Of a stretch of DNA of 64,000 nucleotides, positions 1 through 10,310 are shown in pieces. The stretch comes from Phytophthora sp. 'mugwort' (Eukaryota; Oomycota; Peronosporomycetes; Peronosporales; Peronosporaceae). The stretch lies in contig JAUCEF010000006.1 of NCBI GenBank assembly GCA_033558025.1, forward strand, positions 3,410,001 through 3,474,000, given 5' to 3'. The number at the start of each line of letters is the position of its first letter. Positions within the stretch are counted from its first letter, which is position 1. The notes below the pieces were generated by a model. The model made no database searches and was not told the origin of the DNA. It saw nothing but the letters and a program-made list of their open reading frames with translations. Position numbers and translations under genes: made by a program.

Positions 1-185
1 ATCCATCACAATCGTCTCGATTTCCAAATAGAAATGCCGTCTCCAAGTCCATATCGGCTACAAAGCCTTCACCCGCACCGATTCCTTAGCGGGCAGAATG
101 GAGTTCTTTGTCCCGCGAAGCCACCGGTTATATTTCACGCTGCATTAAAGTTGAGAACAGAAAGGAAATCCGAGAATCGGTGTCC

Positions 186-626
186 CTATGTCCGGCGTGC
201 GTAGCAATTTGCTCCATATTTGTAGGGGTGGAACTGCGTTTTTTTCCATCCATCTGCTATACGTCCGCATTCGGGTGTCACGCGAGGCCATGGGGGTAGG
301 AGCACACAATGTCGCCACGCGCATGGGAAATGTCGTTTCTGTGGATGACCCAGGTTGACGTAGTTGTGCAGTGATGTACTTTCCAGCTGAGACCACTTCT
401 GGGGAGCAGCAGCTTCTTGACAGTCAGGGCTCTTGCACTTTAGACGTCGTTCAAACATCTCGTGGTCACCAGGGCAGATGACGCACCATCGCGTCCTTAC
501 TGAAAACACTGCCGAGCAGCGAAATTCACACCAGCGATATTTCTCATAATCCTCTTCTGCTCGAAGCTGAGCAAGTTTTATCCAGGTCTGCTTTGGAGGT
601 ATCGCAACGCAAGTTTGGTGAATCAC
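186..626 (-). other. Cys-rich open frame, possible transposon zinc-finger fragment
   Basis: An open frame of about 146 codons has a Cys/His-rich middle (a WCVICPGDHEMFERR segment followed by KCKSPDC) that could be a zinc ribbon of the sort carried by oomycete repeat-encoded proteins. After that segment the reading loses protein-like character and a neighbouring minus frame looks equally good, which suggests a frameshifted relic. I do not recognise a family with confidence. The rest of 1-1008 shows nothing else I can support. Confidence 0.2.
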
Positions 627-1008
627 GGAGGAAGTAGTCCGTTATGTCCGATAAACAAGTGGCGTAGAAGACGGCATGTATACCAAAGGACCACGAAAAA
701 ACAGTGCAGCTTTGATCACAATAACATCACATGTTTCAGAATAGCATGACATGTCAAGTTATTCTGGAGTTCGTGCAACGTTTTCTGCTCGATGCTGCCG
801 ACGAATCATTTTTACATAGACTCGTCTATGAACGTTTGCAAGTCACCTCAAATGCGTTTGCTGGTGCCCAACGCGGACGATTTGTGTTTGCTCATGGCCA
901 TAATAGGCACTTGTGACCCCAGGACTCTTTGGCGGGCACTATCGCGCCGTTTACAGTATCCTGCTCATATAATGAGACAGTGACTGGCCGCGATTACTGA
1001 AGCAAAAC

Positions 1009-1081
1009 TATCAACGGCCGGGTTCGAACCGGCGACCTTCTGCGTGTAAAGCAGACGTGATAACCACTACACTACGCTGAT
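1009..1081 (-). tRNA. tRNA-Val (anticodon UAC)
   Basis: On the minus strand this 73-nt stretch folds as a full tRNA. A 7-bp acceptor stem pairs ATCAGCG with CGTTGAT (one G-U), the D arm contains GTGTAGTGGTTATCAC, the anticodon stem TCTGC/GCAGA closes the loop TTTACAC, and the T arm is GCCGG-TTCGAAC-CCGGC. The anticodon TAC lies at 1046-1048 (as gta on the plus strand), reading valine GUA codons. There is no intron. Internal A and B box promoter sequences are intact. Confidence 0.92.
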
Positions 1082-1481
1082 CTTGTTTAAATAACCGGTA
1101 CGAATATATACAAATTACTATCGTGTATACTACCAACCAACGATAAAGCTATGCGCAGCGCCATCCAAAACATTCCATTCGTGCTGTACAGCCCCCAACG
1201 CTTACAGCTAAATCAGCCAATTGTCTAGAGAGCTTAGTGTAATTTTGTCAAATTAAATTCTAATGTTGAGTAGTTTTATTTAAAAGTAGGAGAGGAAGAG
1301 CGTGCGGGACGAGTTGATGAAGAAGGCTTCTTGGCAAGGTTGCAAAACCAAAAGTGAGTGGGATTGATGTCGTTATTGTTCTCTACCTTCCTAGCTCATT
1401 TCTTCTACTGTCTTTGCTACGGTGAGTTTTCTAATCCCATCAGGTATCCCATATGTATAGTGGGAAGATGCAAAAGTTGTG

Positions 1482-1555
1482 GTCAAAGCAGGACTCGAAC
1501 CCGCTAACTGCTGGCTCGCATAAGAGACTAAACCAACTGAGCTATAGAAAACATT
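1482..1555 (-). pseudogene. tRNA-like sequence with intact A and B boxes
   Basis: The minus strand carries a good box A (TAGCTCAGTTGG, 1533-1544) and box B (GGTTCGAGTCC, 1491-1501) at tRNA spacing, and the T stem GCGGG/CCTGC still pairs. The anticodon stem and the acceptor stem do not pair, so no anticodon can be assigned. It is either a decayed tRNA gene or the head of a tRNA-derived SINE. Polymerase III start signals look preserved even though the cloverleaf does not. Confidence 0.6.
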
Positions 1556-1944
1556 TGGTTAGTAATCATGAATGCTACTCCATACCAAATAACCCATAAC
1601 TCATGCAAATCCACACATGCACAACATATGCAAACCGGCACTTCAACACACGCAACATCACCTGCCAGCATTATTTACGCGCTCTTGAGACCTGGTTAGT
1701 GTTGATAGGGTGACAGGCATAATACATCTTCTGGGATTGGCAGGCCATTCAATTAGAGAAACGCTCCAAATGTTGCATTTTGTTTGGTGCTATATCCACC
1801 CAACTCCTGCGGTATTGAGCCTTCTGTGTTCGACTTTGATTGATAGCTGCTAATCAAACAATAATTTAGCCTGTTATTCATCCATTAAAGAAATTAATGG
1901 ACTGGCTTGATGCAATGTCCCCCGCACTGTTCAACATGTCACAC

Positions 1945-2055
1945 CAAAAAAACACTCGTGCACTCACACACGATCTGACAAATTGTTCACTCACTCAACC
2001 AACAATTCTCACTCAGTCAATCGCTCACTCATTCATTCACTCACTCATTAATCTT
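1945..2055. repeat. CACT/CATT-rich simple repeat
   Basis: A run of degenerate tetra- and octanucleotide units (CACTCACT, CATTCACT, CAGTCAAT and relatives) on the plus strand. It lies just left of the piggyBac terminal repeat. The stretch from 1556 to 1944 is AT-rich with no gene that I can support. Confidence 0.7.
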
Positions 2056-2069
2056 TATCACCCATCGAG

Positions 2070-4454
2070 CCCACGCGTGGGATGCTGAGCCCACTAGTGG
2101 GCTCACTTTATGTAGTTGATCACAAGTAACTAGAATTGGTAGAACGCGTTTGAATGCATATTAATAAACTAGAGACGCGATTGTGCCCAGCGTTTTTTTC
2201 CAGATCAGAATCGAAGATGTTCTCGTGATGAAACGGGCGGTTGGAGTATTTAAAAACAACCTAGAGGCGTGATAAAGCTCAGCACTTCTTTGGATCAAAT
2301 TCAGAAGCATATCATGATGACACGAGCAGTTGGAGATCGAGTGCAAGGGAAAACTAAGTCTACGGCAAATAAGCGCGGGACTATCGTGGCGATCGATTCC
2401 AGTACGCGTCAGCCGTGGTATGATGTCCAGTGGAACGGAGGAGCAGTAGAGAGGGTGTCTGCTCGGTCGGTGGGCCCCGTTATAGACATAGATATTTCAA
2501 CATTAAGCTCAAGTCAAGAACCACTTAATGCTGAATCGCTACAGCAGTGCTACTGAGCCCTGGCGTCGGATATGATGAGTCATCGGCTTCAGAATCGTCG
2601 GATTCAGAGGATGATGAGAATACGACGGACTTAGACATCGGTAATACCATCTCTGACGAAGGCGAGATTATAGCGCATGGGCGTACATGGGAGTTTTACG
2701 TCGATGTACTTGTGAACTCCTGCAATGCAGCGGAACCGAAAAACCTTCTTTCGTTGGCCATCGGTACTTCAACTTGGCGATCGATCATTTGTCAATTATT
2801 ATTATTTTTTATTTTATTTGATGTATCCCTGGTCAACACTACAAAATACAATCCAGCACACAAATAATCAGCTTACGACTCGGCGGCAACGTAGAGTTGC
2901 AGAAGGTGACATCGTTCGCTGGCTTGGTATTCGTCTGGCAATGGCAGCTGAACCAAGGCGGGGACCTATTCGCGTTTACTGGGAGAAGGACATTCAGGAT
3001 GGGTACATTGGTACCGCTCCAAATTTCGGCAAACGCTTTGCAATGTCTCGCCACACATTCGAAAACATCTTTAGTGCTCTTTCATTTGCAGACGATGTCG
3101 TGTCAGATGACCCCTAGAAGCCTATTAGACCCATTGTTGACGGATTCAGCTGTCGACACCGAGATGTGTTGTCTCCAGGAGAATTACTGTGCGTGGATGA
3201 GTGCATGAGCTCATGGCACGGGAAGGAAGGCAAATACTGTCACGACGGCATGCCACACAAAACCAAGATCCCACGAAAACCTGAGGGCATTGGAGCCGAG
3301 CTAAAATCTGTCGGAGATGGAGATTTGGGTGTGCTGTTGGGCTTGGATCTTATGGAAGGAACTCAACGACAAAAGCTGAAGCCATAGCACGCGCTGTTTG
3401 GATAGGGACTGCTGTCATCCCCGTCTTACTGAGGTATATAAGGGCATTAGTCGTACGGTCGTCGTTGATAGTGTGTTTTCGTCAGTTAAAACACTTGTAC
3501 AACTTGAGCAACTCAGGGGTCTTTTTTCATGGGGATGGTCAAACAACATCGCGCGAGTATCCAAAAAAGTATTTTACGGAGTGGTTTGACACGGATCCGG
3601 CTCGAGGTGAATTTGAATTGCTTCAGAGCACAACCCCAACGGGAGCAACCATATATGCACTTTGCTGGGCTGATAGGAAGGCAAAAAAATTGTATCATTT
3701 CCAATCGGGGGACCTCGCTTCCAGGCAGTGATAGTGTTCGCCGGCGCCACAAATTGATCGTTGCTGGCGACCAGATAAAGACGTTGCTGTACGAACGCCG
3801 GGTCAGCGCCCACAAATGATCGAGTTGTTTTATTCGAAATTCTCCATCATTGATGTCCATGACCACCTTAGGCAAGGTAGTTTGGAAATGGAACGAGTGT
3901 GACACACAAAGAGATGGCATCACCGTCTATTTTCCACCTTGTTTGGTATGGTGGTAGTAGATGCATACCTGGCTTACAAGTACGAAGCAGCAGACACGGG
4001 GTGTTTGGATTCTTCGATCGTTGAATTCAACTCATTCATTTCGAAACTCGCTTATCAACTCATATTTAATGAGTTCACGATGGAACGCTCGACTAAGGTC
4101 GGCTGTACAGGTGACTTCGGTGACGAAGCCCCGATTCCACAACACACTTTGAGTGCTTTCAGCACGTTACCGCAATATAAGCGCATGAGCGGTACTATTC
4201 TGCGAGCACAAAGAAAATGTGGTGTCTGTGAGCGCAAAGCATCGTACTACTGCTCCGGTCGCTCCAATCTGGAGCAAAATATGTTTTTCAAGGTGTGTGG
4301 CCTGAATACGGGTCGTGAGTGTCACTCGTTACACTTTACTTTGGCTTAGAGTAGCTTAGGCCACAAGAAACACAAATGCTTATATACATTTCTTGCTAAA
4401 TTGCTTATTGATTATGATCCCTCGCGTGGGCTTACCACCGAGCCCACCGGTGGG
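2070..4454 (+). mobile_element. Degenerate piggyBac-type transposon
   Basis: The element is bounded by related terminal repeats of about 37 bp. Each contains two CCCAC-NN-GTGGG palindromes: 2070-2081 and 2089-2102 on the left, 4443-4454 and a degenerate copy at 4419-4431 on the right, in inverted order. The ends start with CCC, as piggyBac ends do. The TTAA target duplication expected of the superfamily is not visible at either edge, so the ends are decayed or wrongly placed. A broken piggyBac transposase gene fills the interior. Confidence 0.7.
2314..4349 (+). pseudogene. piggyBac transposase, frameshifted and with stops
   Basis: Pieces of a DDE_Tnp_1_7 (piggyBac) transposase follow one another in two plus frames. 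The first catalytic Asp is in LLCVDECMSSWHG (about 3190-3228), the second in VVVDSVFSSVKT (about 3440-3490), and the third in IIDVHDHLRQG (about 3850-3885), so the DDD triad residues all survive. The C terminus keeps the Cys-rich finger (CGVCERKASYYC, then CGLNTGRECHSLH). The N terminus (about 2314-2490) is an SH3/Tudor-like segment with GDRVQG and YDVQWNGG motifs. A stop at 3115-3117, another near 3902 and several frame changes make it non-functional. Confidence 0.8.
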
Positions 4455-5105
4455 ATTTAGAACAGCAGACATGGGGTGGTCAGAGGATTTTACAATGGCA
4501 CGTGATGCTGCCCCCGACTGAGGATCATGTGACGAGGCAATATTCCCCGACGGGAACAGACAGGAACCGATGGGAACACAATGGCTTCGAGCCAGTGCAG
4601 TGGTAAAAATGGACGTGTATACACTCGCACAGTATAGTCGGATAATGGTATCAGTCTGGTGAATTGGCATACCTATTCGTATGAACCTGCTAAAGCTGCC
4701 TACATCGCGAACGCAATAATGCTTTGTACAGCATGAAACCTGGCAGTTAGATTAGGGGTAGTCGGTTTAGACGGTTTGGAGTATGTTTAGCGTTCACATA
4801 TCGACGGAAGATATGGCCTGTTGACAGAAATGCGATCCCATACAAAATCGCAGTACAAGCGCAGACTACAAAGGACGTTGGTTATGGCCTATCGTCATGA
4901 TTGGTTATTAATTCTCTTTATTTTGAAGAATAGGCACCAATCAAAATTAACCTCCTTCACATGACAAAATTATTTATAGCTCGGCGAAGTTGTAAAGACT
5001 ATGACAAGCTGTTTTATTGTAGTCAATCTCGGAGAGACTCACACAGGTGCTAAATCGGGTCATTCGTTATCATGCACACGTACAATACAAGTAACCTTCC
5101 AAATA

Positions 5106-6846
5106 CAGACAACTCACAGTTGTAGAACCACATCGGGCCGGGGCATGACCTGATGTTCTTACAGACAGAACACGAATTAGTGACACACAAAATGTTTTTA
5201 TTCAAAGTAGTAAGTTACTTTCTGCTGTTGCAAATTACCAAGAAGGAGTTTTCTACTGGCACTAATGATGTCGTTGAGCCCCTGGCACTCAATTTCATTG
5301 GCAAACGCATAAGTTGACAAGTGGATACATGCATTGAGTGCGTCGCGATGCGACATAGGTTGATTCTCATCGTCCTCGTCTTCGATCGGGTCAAAGACAT
5401 CCAGATCTTGATCATCTGGTTCCCATTCCGGGCAGACGCTGTCGCATTCCAGATAGTCTTCAGCAGGCATGGGATCAGCGAGTGACAGCTTGCCGATCAG
5501 CGCGTCCAACTCAGACGAATCACAGATGCCATTCGGTTCGTTCAGCTGCTTCAGAGCTCACACAGTCGCAGGTTGGATGATCCCAGTATGTGCCCAACAA
5601 TTCCGAATAGTAGACGGATTGACAGCGTTCCAAGCCTGAACAATCATGCGAATCGCTGTCAACAAGTCGATTTTGGTGCAGGCGTCGGCAGTGATTTGGT
5701 CGAGTGTCCACTGCACAAAGGCGCAACGGTAATGCAGTTTAAAATTCTTGATAATACCCGCATCCATTGGTTGCAAGTAGGATGTGGTATTGGCAGGTAG
5801 GAAGTGTACACGAACGTTTGCGAGCTCGATGTCAACGTGACACGGTGCATTATCAATGAGAAGCAGCACCTTCCGTCCATGCATCTTTAAGTTCACCAAT
5901 TTCAACCAATCAGTGAAGAACACGGCAGTCATCCACGCTTTTTTATTGGCCAAAAATTGAACTGATAGCTTTGACTTGTCCACGCCCTTATAACACCGAG
6001 GATTGAGGTACCGATGAATCACAAGTGGCTCAAGCTTCTCGCTCCCGTCCATGTTGCAACACAAAGCAACGGTGATGCGAGCTTTGTCCTTCTTGTGACC
6101 GGCAATCGGCCGTGTTGCAAGCGTTTGGTTAGGCTCCATGCGAAAAAATAGACCCGTTTCGTCCATATTATAGACGTTTCGTGGCTCATACTCATCCAGC
6201 AGGTCCATCAACTCTTTTCGTTGTGCCTCAAGCTCATGCACAGCAACACTTGCAGCCTCTCCATGCATTCGATGAGACTTGATGCCATGGCGCTGTTTGA
6301 ACCTCGTCACCCACGACGAGGACACGGATTCGTTCGCTTTCGTCCAGATGATGGCGTCACTGATGCATACGCGGGCTTGTACCGACACAAACCATTCGAA
6401 CAATTGCTTCTCCATCGCTTCAAACCGACCAGCTTGCTTGCGTTTTGCCTGCGGATTGGCGTGATTGTCTTGCTTGGTACGAAGAATCTTGCTGATTGTC
6501 GAGCGTTTGACATGCTTCCCCAGCGTGCGAAGAGCCCAATCACTCAATGCCTGTTGCGTCAGGTCTGAATTGGCCTTGTGGTGGGCTCTGATCTTGTTCT
6601 TTTCGTCTATCGTGAGGCAAATGCGGGACGGCATGTTGGAAAATCCAAGAATGAATCGCAGTAGTCGGCTAAAATCATCAAAATCCACTGACGACCAGTC
6701 ATTTTGTGCTCCTGTGTTCCTGTGTTATATAACTGTGAGATAACAATTTTATCTTGATTTCACTATTGGCATTTCTGTTCCTTGAACCGATGTGCGACAA
6801 CTCGATTGTGCCTCATCTGTAAGTCCACACAACTGTGAGTTGTCTG
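5106..6846 (-). mobile_element. pogo/Tigger-type DNA transposon, nearly complete
   Basis: Perfect 18-bp terminal inverted repeats (CAGACAACTCACAGTTGT at 5106-5123 and its complement at 6829-6846) are flanked by the dinucleotide TA at 5104-5105 and 6847-6848. TA duplication and a CAG start are the Tc1/mariner-pogo signature. The repeat is itself a palindrome around CAC. The 1741-bp interior holds one transposase gene on the minus strand. Perfect ends and only one visible nonsense change suggest recent insertion. Confidence 0.88.
5198..6634 (-). pseudogene. Tigger/pogo transposase with one in-frame TGA
   Basis: Starting at ATG 6634 (MPSRICLTIDEK), the protein has a CENP-B/Tc5-type helix-turn-helix region over about residues 1-140 and then a DDE_1 catalytic core. 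The triad is visible: YNMDETGLFF (first Asp), LLLIDNAPCH (second), LQPMDAGIIKNF (third). A TGA at 5558-5560 stops it after 358 residues. The same frame stays open for about 120 more codons, with an acidic tail (PEWEPDDQDLDVFDPIEDED), to 5198. Read through, the protein would be 478 residues, usual for Tigger. The core is intact, so the shortened protein may or may not be active. Confidence 0.85.
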
Positions 6847-6955
6847 TAGTTAGTATTCTTTCACAGTAATACTGTACCTAAACTTAAAAATCGTTCCGTT
6901 CGGATATTTTGAAATCTCATTTGCTTCGATTATTCTGTTCGCTACTGCCTTCAAA

Positions 6956-7231
6956 ATGGAAAGGATAAGCAGCTTTTATACCGGCAACAAATTTAATGTC
7001 TGTCGTCAATTAGAAACATGGCGTCAAAACAATGGTGAACAACAATTCTTACCATGTGCAGCATTGCATACTGCACTCAAAATACAAGATGAATTAGAAA
7101 CCTTTACTTCGACGCATAAAAAAGTGTCGTCCGACTGTAATTGGTTAAAATATTTTCCATGTGAACGATTGGGAAGATTTGACAAGAGTGGTATAGGCCA
7201 TAAGCTTCGTACAGGCCATATCTTCCGTTGA
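6956..7231 (+). other. Unrecognised 91-codon open frame beside pogo
   Basis: An ATG-started frame of 91 codons lies between the pogo right end and the right end of the enclosing inverted-repeat element, and its stop falls inside the terminal repeat. The C-terminal half (WLKYFPCERLGRFDKSG) has the look of coding sequence, but I cannot place it in a family. It may be a fragment of a gene of the host element. Confidence 0.25.
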
Positions 7232-7762
7232 TATGTGCAGAGTTTGAGGACCTCGTCCTTCTCCGCCGAGAGCAGGCAAGACAATACCCTGGAGCCACTA
7301 CGGAACATCATGAACAACCTCTTTGGGACCCTATAGGAACAACCATCATCAGCGGGCTCAAAGTGCAAAGTTCCTCGCCACAACCGGGGCAAACCAGAAC
7401 ATCGACTTGGCAAACAACAAACAAGGCGCCATCCAAGATTTCATCAGAAACACGGTGCCGCAACACTCTGCGAGTGTTGCGGGTACTCACAGAAAGACAC
7501 AAGACATAGCCTCGCGTCTAACTACATATCAGGCTTCTATAGAAAACAAAACATAAAAACCAAATAAAAGGCTATTTCAACCCTTAGAAACCTACAGTTA
7601 GAAGTGGCAGCTAGAGTAGCCCCCCCGCCGATATCAAACAACTAGACAGATATCTAACATCTTTATCAAATTGCGTAAATGTTGACTACTTTCTTGAGCT
7701 GCTTTACCTCTGATTGTTCCATTTCAAATGAACTACGAGGTTGCAAGAACATCTCGAGAAAG

Positions 7763-8155
7763 AGGCGACTTTTGACGATGAGTTTGTTTGCTTTACAATA
7801 TTTGTTTTGATTGAGAAGACTGCATACGTGCACTGCATACGTGCACTGCATACGTGCAGTCTTCTCATTCAAGAACAAATATTGTACAAGCAAACAAACT
7901 CATCGTCAGAAGTCTCCACGTCAGGAGACAAATATTGTCAAAGCAAACAAACTCATCGTCAGGAGACTTTTGACGATGAGTTTGTTTGCTGCTTGTACAA
8001 TATTTGTCTCCTGACGATGAGTTTGTTTGCTTGTACAATATTTGTTCTTGAATGAAAGACTGCACGTATGCAGTGCACGTATGCAGTGCACGTATGCAGT
8101 CTTCTCATTCAAAACAAATATTGTAAAGCAAACAAACTCATCGTCAAAAGTCTCC
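7763..8155. repeat. 393-bp foldback palindrome
   Basis: The sequence reads almost the same on both strands about a centre near 7959. The 18-mer GACGATGAGTTTGTTTGC occurs six times in the order + - - + + - (7774, 7890, 7943, 7972, 8013, 8128). Each arm holds its own hairpin with three head-to-tail copies of a CTGCATACGTGCA unit between AGAAGACTG and its complement. This is a foldback element or compound MITE with no coding capacity. It sits 60 bp from the 3' end of the glutamate kinase gene. The stretch 7238-7762 before it contains nothing I can support. Confidence 0.85.
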
Positions 8156-8217
8156 TCTTGTTACTTGGAATGTTAAGCCATACCACAGCCAGCTCGTCGA
8201 GGTGATGAAGCTCTTAT

Positions 8218-9186
8218 CTACAGTTTGCTCATGGGATTCCGAGCCTGCGGAGCGATGCCCGAGTACAGTGGGTCGATGTGCTGTTCCTCGACTTCCGCGT
8301 CGCCAATAGGCTCTCCTTCCGACAAGAAGAGCGTGCCGACACGCTCGCCGTTGAGGATCCGCAACAGAACTCCCTGCTCCGCCTTCGCCACCACAGCAGC
8401 GCGCACAGCGCCGCTGTCCACTGCACGAATGCAGGAGTGCAGCTTGTCTTTCTGTCCGATGGCTCCGACCCGACTCTCGGGGGCGATCGATTGCTTGTCG
8501 CCGCGCTGAAACCGCGAGATGAGCTTTCGGTTGTCTTTGGCGCCCGTGTAGATGCCGTCCACGTCTGTGATGAGCACCATAAGATCCACCATCATCTCTT
8601 GCGCGAACAGCGCCGCGAGCGAGTCATTGTCCCAGGCAATCTTGTTTTCGTTGATGAGCGGCGTAGTGCGCCGCGTGATGACGTCGTTCTCGTTGATGAC
8701 AGGGATGATACCCACGTCCAGCAGGGCGCGCACGGTGCGCTGCAAATTGGCGCGCACCTGGGGCTCCCTGAAGTCAGCATCGGACGCCAACACCTGGGAG
8801 CATGCCAGATGGTACTGAGCAAAGAGCATCTCGTAGAGACTCTGCAGGCCGCTCTGGCCCGCGGCAGCACACGCCTTCTCGTAGAACTGGGCGTTGTCGT
8901 CCACCTGGCCACCGAGATGGGACTGCATGGAGCCCGAGAGCAGGTACTGGCGATGCAGTACCATCTTTCCGATGGATACGGAGCCGCTGGACACGAGGAT
9001 GATGTTGTGGCCGCGCATATGCAGGGCCGCGATCTGCTCCACGATGTTACCAATCTGTCCCATGGCTAGCAGGCCCTCGGGCGAGTGGACGATCTCCGTG
9101 CCGATCTTGATGAGAATGGTGCGCGGGCGACCCAGGCCGCGGCCGAGCTCGCGCATCTCCGGCTGGCTGCTGTTGCTACTGGACAT
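8218..9186 (-). CDS. Glutamate 5-kinase (gamma-glutamyl kinase)
   Basis: A 322-residue amino-acid-kinase-fold protein that phosphorylates glutamate in the first step of proline synthesis, in the cytosol. Family signatures are clear: ILIKIGTEIV near residue 23 (nucleotide-binding Lys), VSSGSVSIGK, VINENDVI, WDNDSLAALFA and LITDVDGIYT. The usual GTGGM-x-TK phosphate-binding motif is changed to RVGAIGQKDKLHS. There is no glutamyl-phosphate reductase domain, so it is not a fused P5C synthetase, and no PUA domain. I chose ATG 9186 because in-frame sequence upstream has no ATG. The gene is a single exon with the same high GC as its neighbours. The foldback repeat lies right behind its stop. Confidence 0.88.
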   Translation of the reverse strand: MSSSNSSQPEMRELGRGLGRPRTILIKIGTEIVHSPEGLLAMGQIGNIVEQIAALHMRGHNIILVSSGSVSIGKMVLHRQYLLSGSMQSHLGGQVDDNAQFYEKACAAAGQSGLQSLYEMLFAQYHLACSQVLASDADFREPQVRANLQRTVRALLDVGIIPVINENDVITRRTTPLINENKIAWDNDSLAALFAQEMMVDLMVLITDVDGIYTGAKDNRKLISRFQRGDKQSIAPESRVGAIGQKDKLHSCIRAVDSGAVRAAVVAKAEQGVLLRILNGERVGTLFLSEGEPIGDAEVEEQHIDPLYSGIAPQARNPMSKL

Positions 9187-9992
9187 GCTGGCTTGGGCTG
9201 GGCTGCAGAGCGACGGACCCCGGAAATGGCGCCGATGAGATGACGTTGGTTCGGAGACATGCGCAACCCAGTGATTGGCCAAGAATTTACAAAGAGTTTG
9301 TATGCTTGTTAGAAACTACATAATACTCTTCTTGGCTTTTTCTTCTGATGACCAGCTGCAGTGTTATTTTATTATAATACAGTAATAACCACGAAGTTTG
9401 AGGTCTGTAGTAGTGTAGTACAGTAGGCACATGGCTTGGACAATAGAAAGCGTAGGCAAAAATCTTGCCGCTAGGCTTGGCAGCAGCACCGATATCACGA
9501 AGAAACGAGCCTGAACTAAAGCGATCACTGATCTGAGCATACCAGCGGAGTGGAGACCTCCTGCAGTCTAATCTGTCAGCCGTTGAGTCAGCCATTTGAA
9601 TGAGGACTTATGCGTGGCTGTTGCTGTCTTTTGGTTGCATGTAGAGTTTTATTGCTATAAATAGTCCCTTGTAGAAATCGCAGTGTATCGTTCTTACCGG
9701 CAGCGAGCTGATCGCGGCGATGAAGAGTAATCTAGCTACTATACGCCAAATATATCCTTCTGTCGTTACTGCCGCGAAAGGAAAAAAAACGCTCGTTGGC
9801 GAGATGAGCCGGCGGCCTGCAAGGTGGAGGTGCGGCAGTGCTCATATATGACGTTGAAGCTCTAAAACAGGAGCAAGTCGCAGTCATTATTTCAGCCACT
9901 CGTGATGGAGGTCGCAAATAGCAGCAGCAGAGAGAGAGAGAGAGCAATACAACGCCAGGTCGACAGCAAATAGTCTGCATTAATCCTCCCCT
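9187..9992. other. Intergenic region between glutamate kinase and SDHAF3
   Basis: AT-richer than the flanking genes. It holds a purine run (about 9923-9944, AGCAGCAGCAGAGAGAGAGA) and an A8 run near 9783. A 102-codon ATG-started frame on the minus strand (9287-9595) has no recognisable motif and weak coding character. No promoter element is certain. Confidence 0.4.
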
Positions 9993-10310
9993 CTAGACAA
10001 TGGTCTCGCCCACCTTCTTGGCGGCGTCCTGCAGCGAGCGCAGTTTAATCTTTTGCTCCCCGTCCAGCAGCTGTTTGTCCTCAACCGAGAGCTCCTGACC
10101 GAAGCGGTCCTTCTTCTGCGCCATGACGGCCGCGTATTGCTCCCATTCGCATAGGAAGAGCGGCACGAACTTGGGCGCTGCGCTCTTGTGTCGCTTGAAC
10201 TCGTCGCGCACGTACTGGTCTCCGAGCACGCGCATGTGTGGCTCCAGTTTCTGCCGGTGCAGCATTAGGATGCGCCTGTACAACGCTAGCACTTTGGCCC
10301 GGTCCGCCAT
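9993..10310 (-). CDS. Succinate dehydrogenase assembly factor 3 (ACN9/SDHAF3)
   Basis: A 105-residue LYR-motif protein. The LYR motif is in VLALYRRILMLHR at residues 7-19. The ACN9 hallmark segments follow: LGDQYVRDEFKRH (about 28-40) and FLCEWEQYA (about 51-60). Members of this family chaperone the iron-sulfur subunit of respiratory complex II in the mitochondrial matrix. Length and architecture are standard, and as in other LYR proteins the N terminus itself may act as import signal. The start ATG is only 65 bp from the first ATG of the divergent RGS-DENN gene, so the two must share a promoter. Confidence 0.9.
   Translation of the reverse strand: MADRAKVLALYRRILMLHRQKLEPHMRVLGDQYVRDEFKRHKSAAPKFVPLFLCEWEQYAAVMAQKKDRFGQELSVEDKQLLDGEQKIKLRSLQDAAKKVGETIV

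Larger units (their letters stand above)
4795..7237. mobile_element. Inverted-repeat element that contains the pogo copy
   Basis: A 26-bp inverted repeat (4795-4820 and 7212-7237, 25 of 26 matching; CACATATCGACGGAAGATAT on the left) brackets the whole pogo element. Just inside each end lies another related inverted pair built on GGCCTATA/TATGGCC (about 4881-4894 and 7191-7203). Without the pogo insert this element would be about 0.7 kb, the size of a MITE. Target duplications outside the ends are not obvious. The superfamily is not recognised. Confidence 0.5.

Noticed and set aside
4640..4690. Possible second tRNA around GTATAGTCGGATAATGG
   Set aside because: No matching T arm or box B downstream; stems do not pair.
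7741..8112. Several overlapping open frames of 60-104 codons on both strands
   Set aside because: They arise from the foldback palindrome, which reads alike on both strands; the peptides only repeat the 18-mer.
8278..9069. Long plus-strand open frame (263 codons) opposite glutamate 5-kinase
   Set aside because: Shadow of a GC-rich real gene; no motif of its own.
9287..9595. ATG-started 102-codon minus frame upstream of glutamate kinase
   Set aside because: No recognisable motif, AT-rich second half, no splice link that joins it to the kinase.
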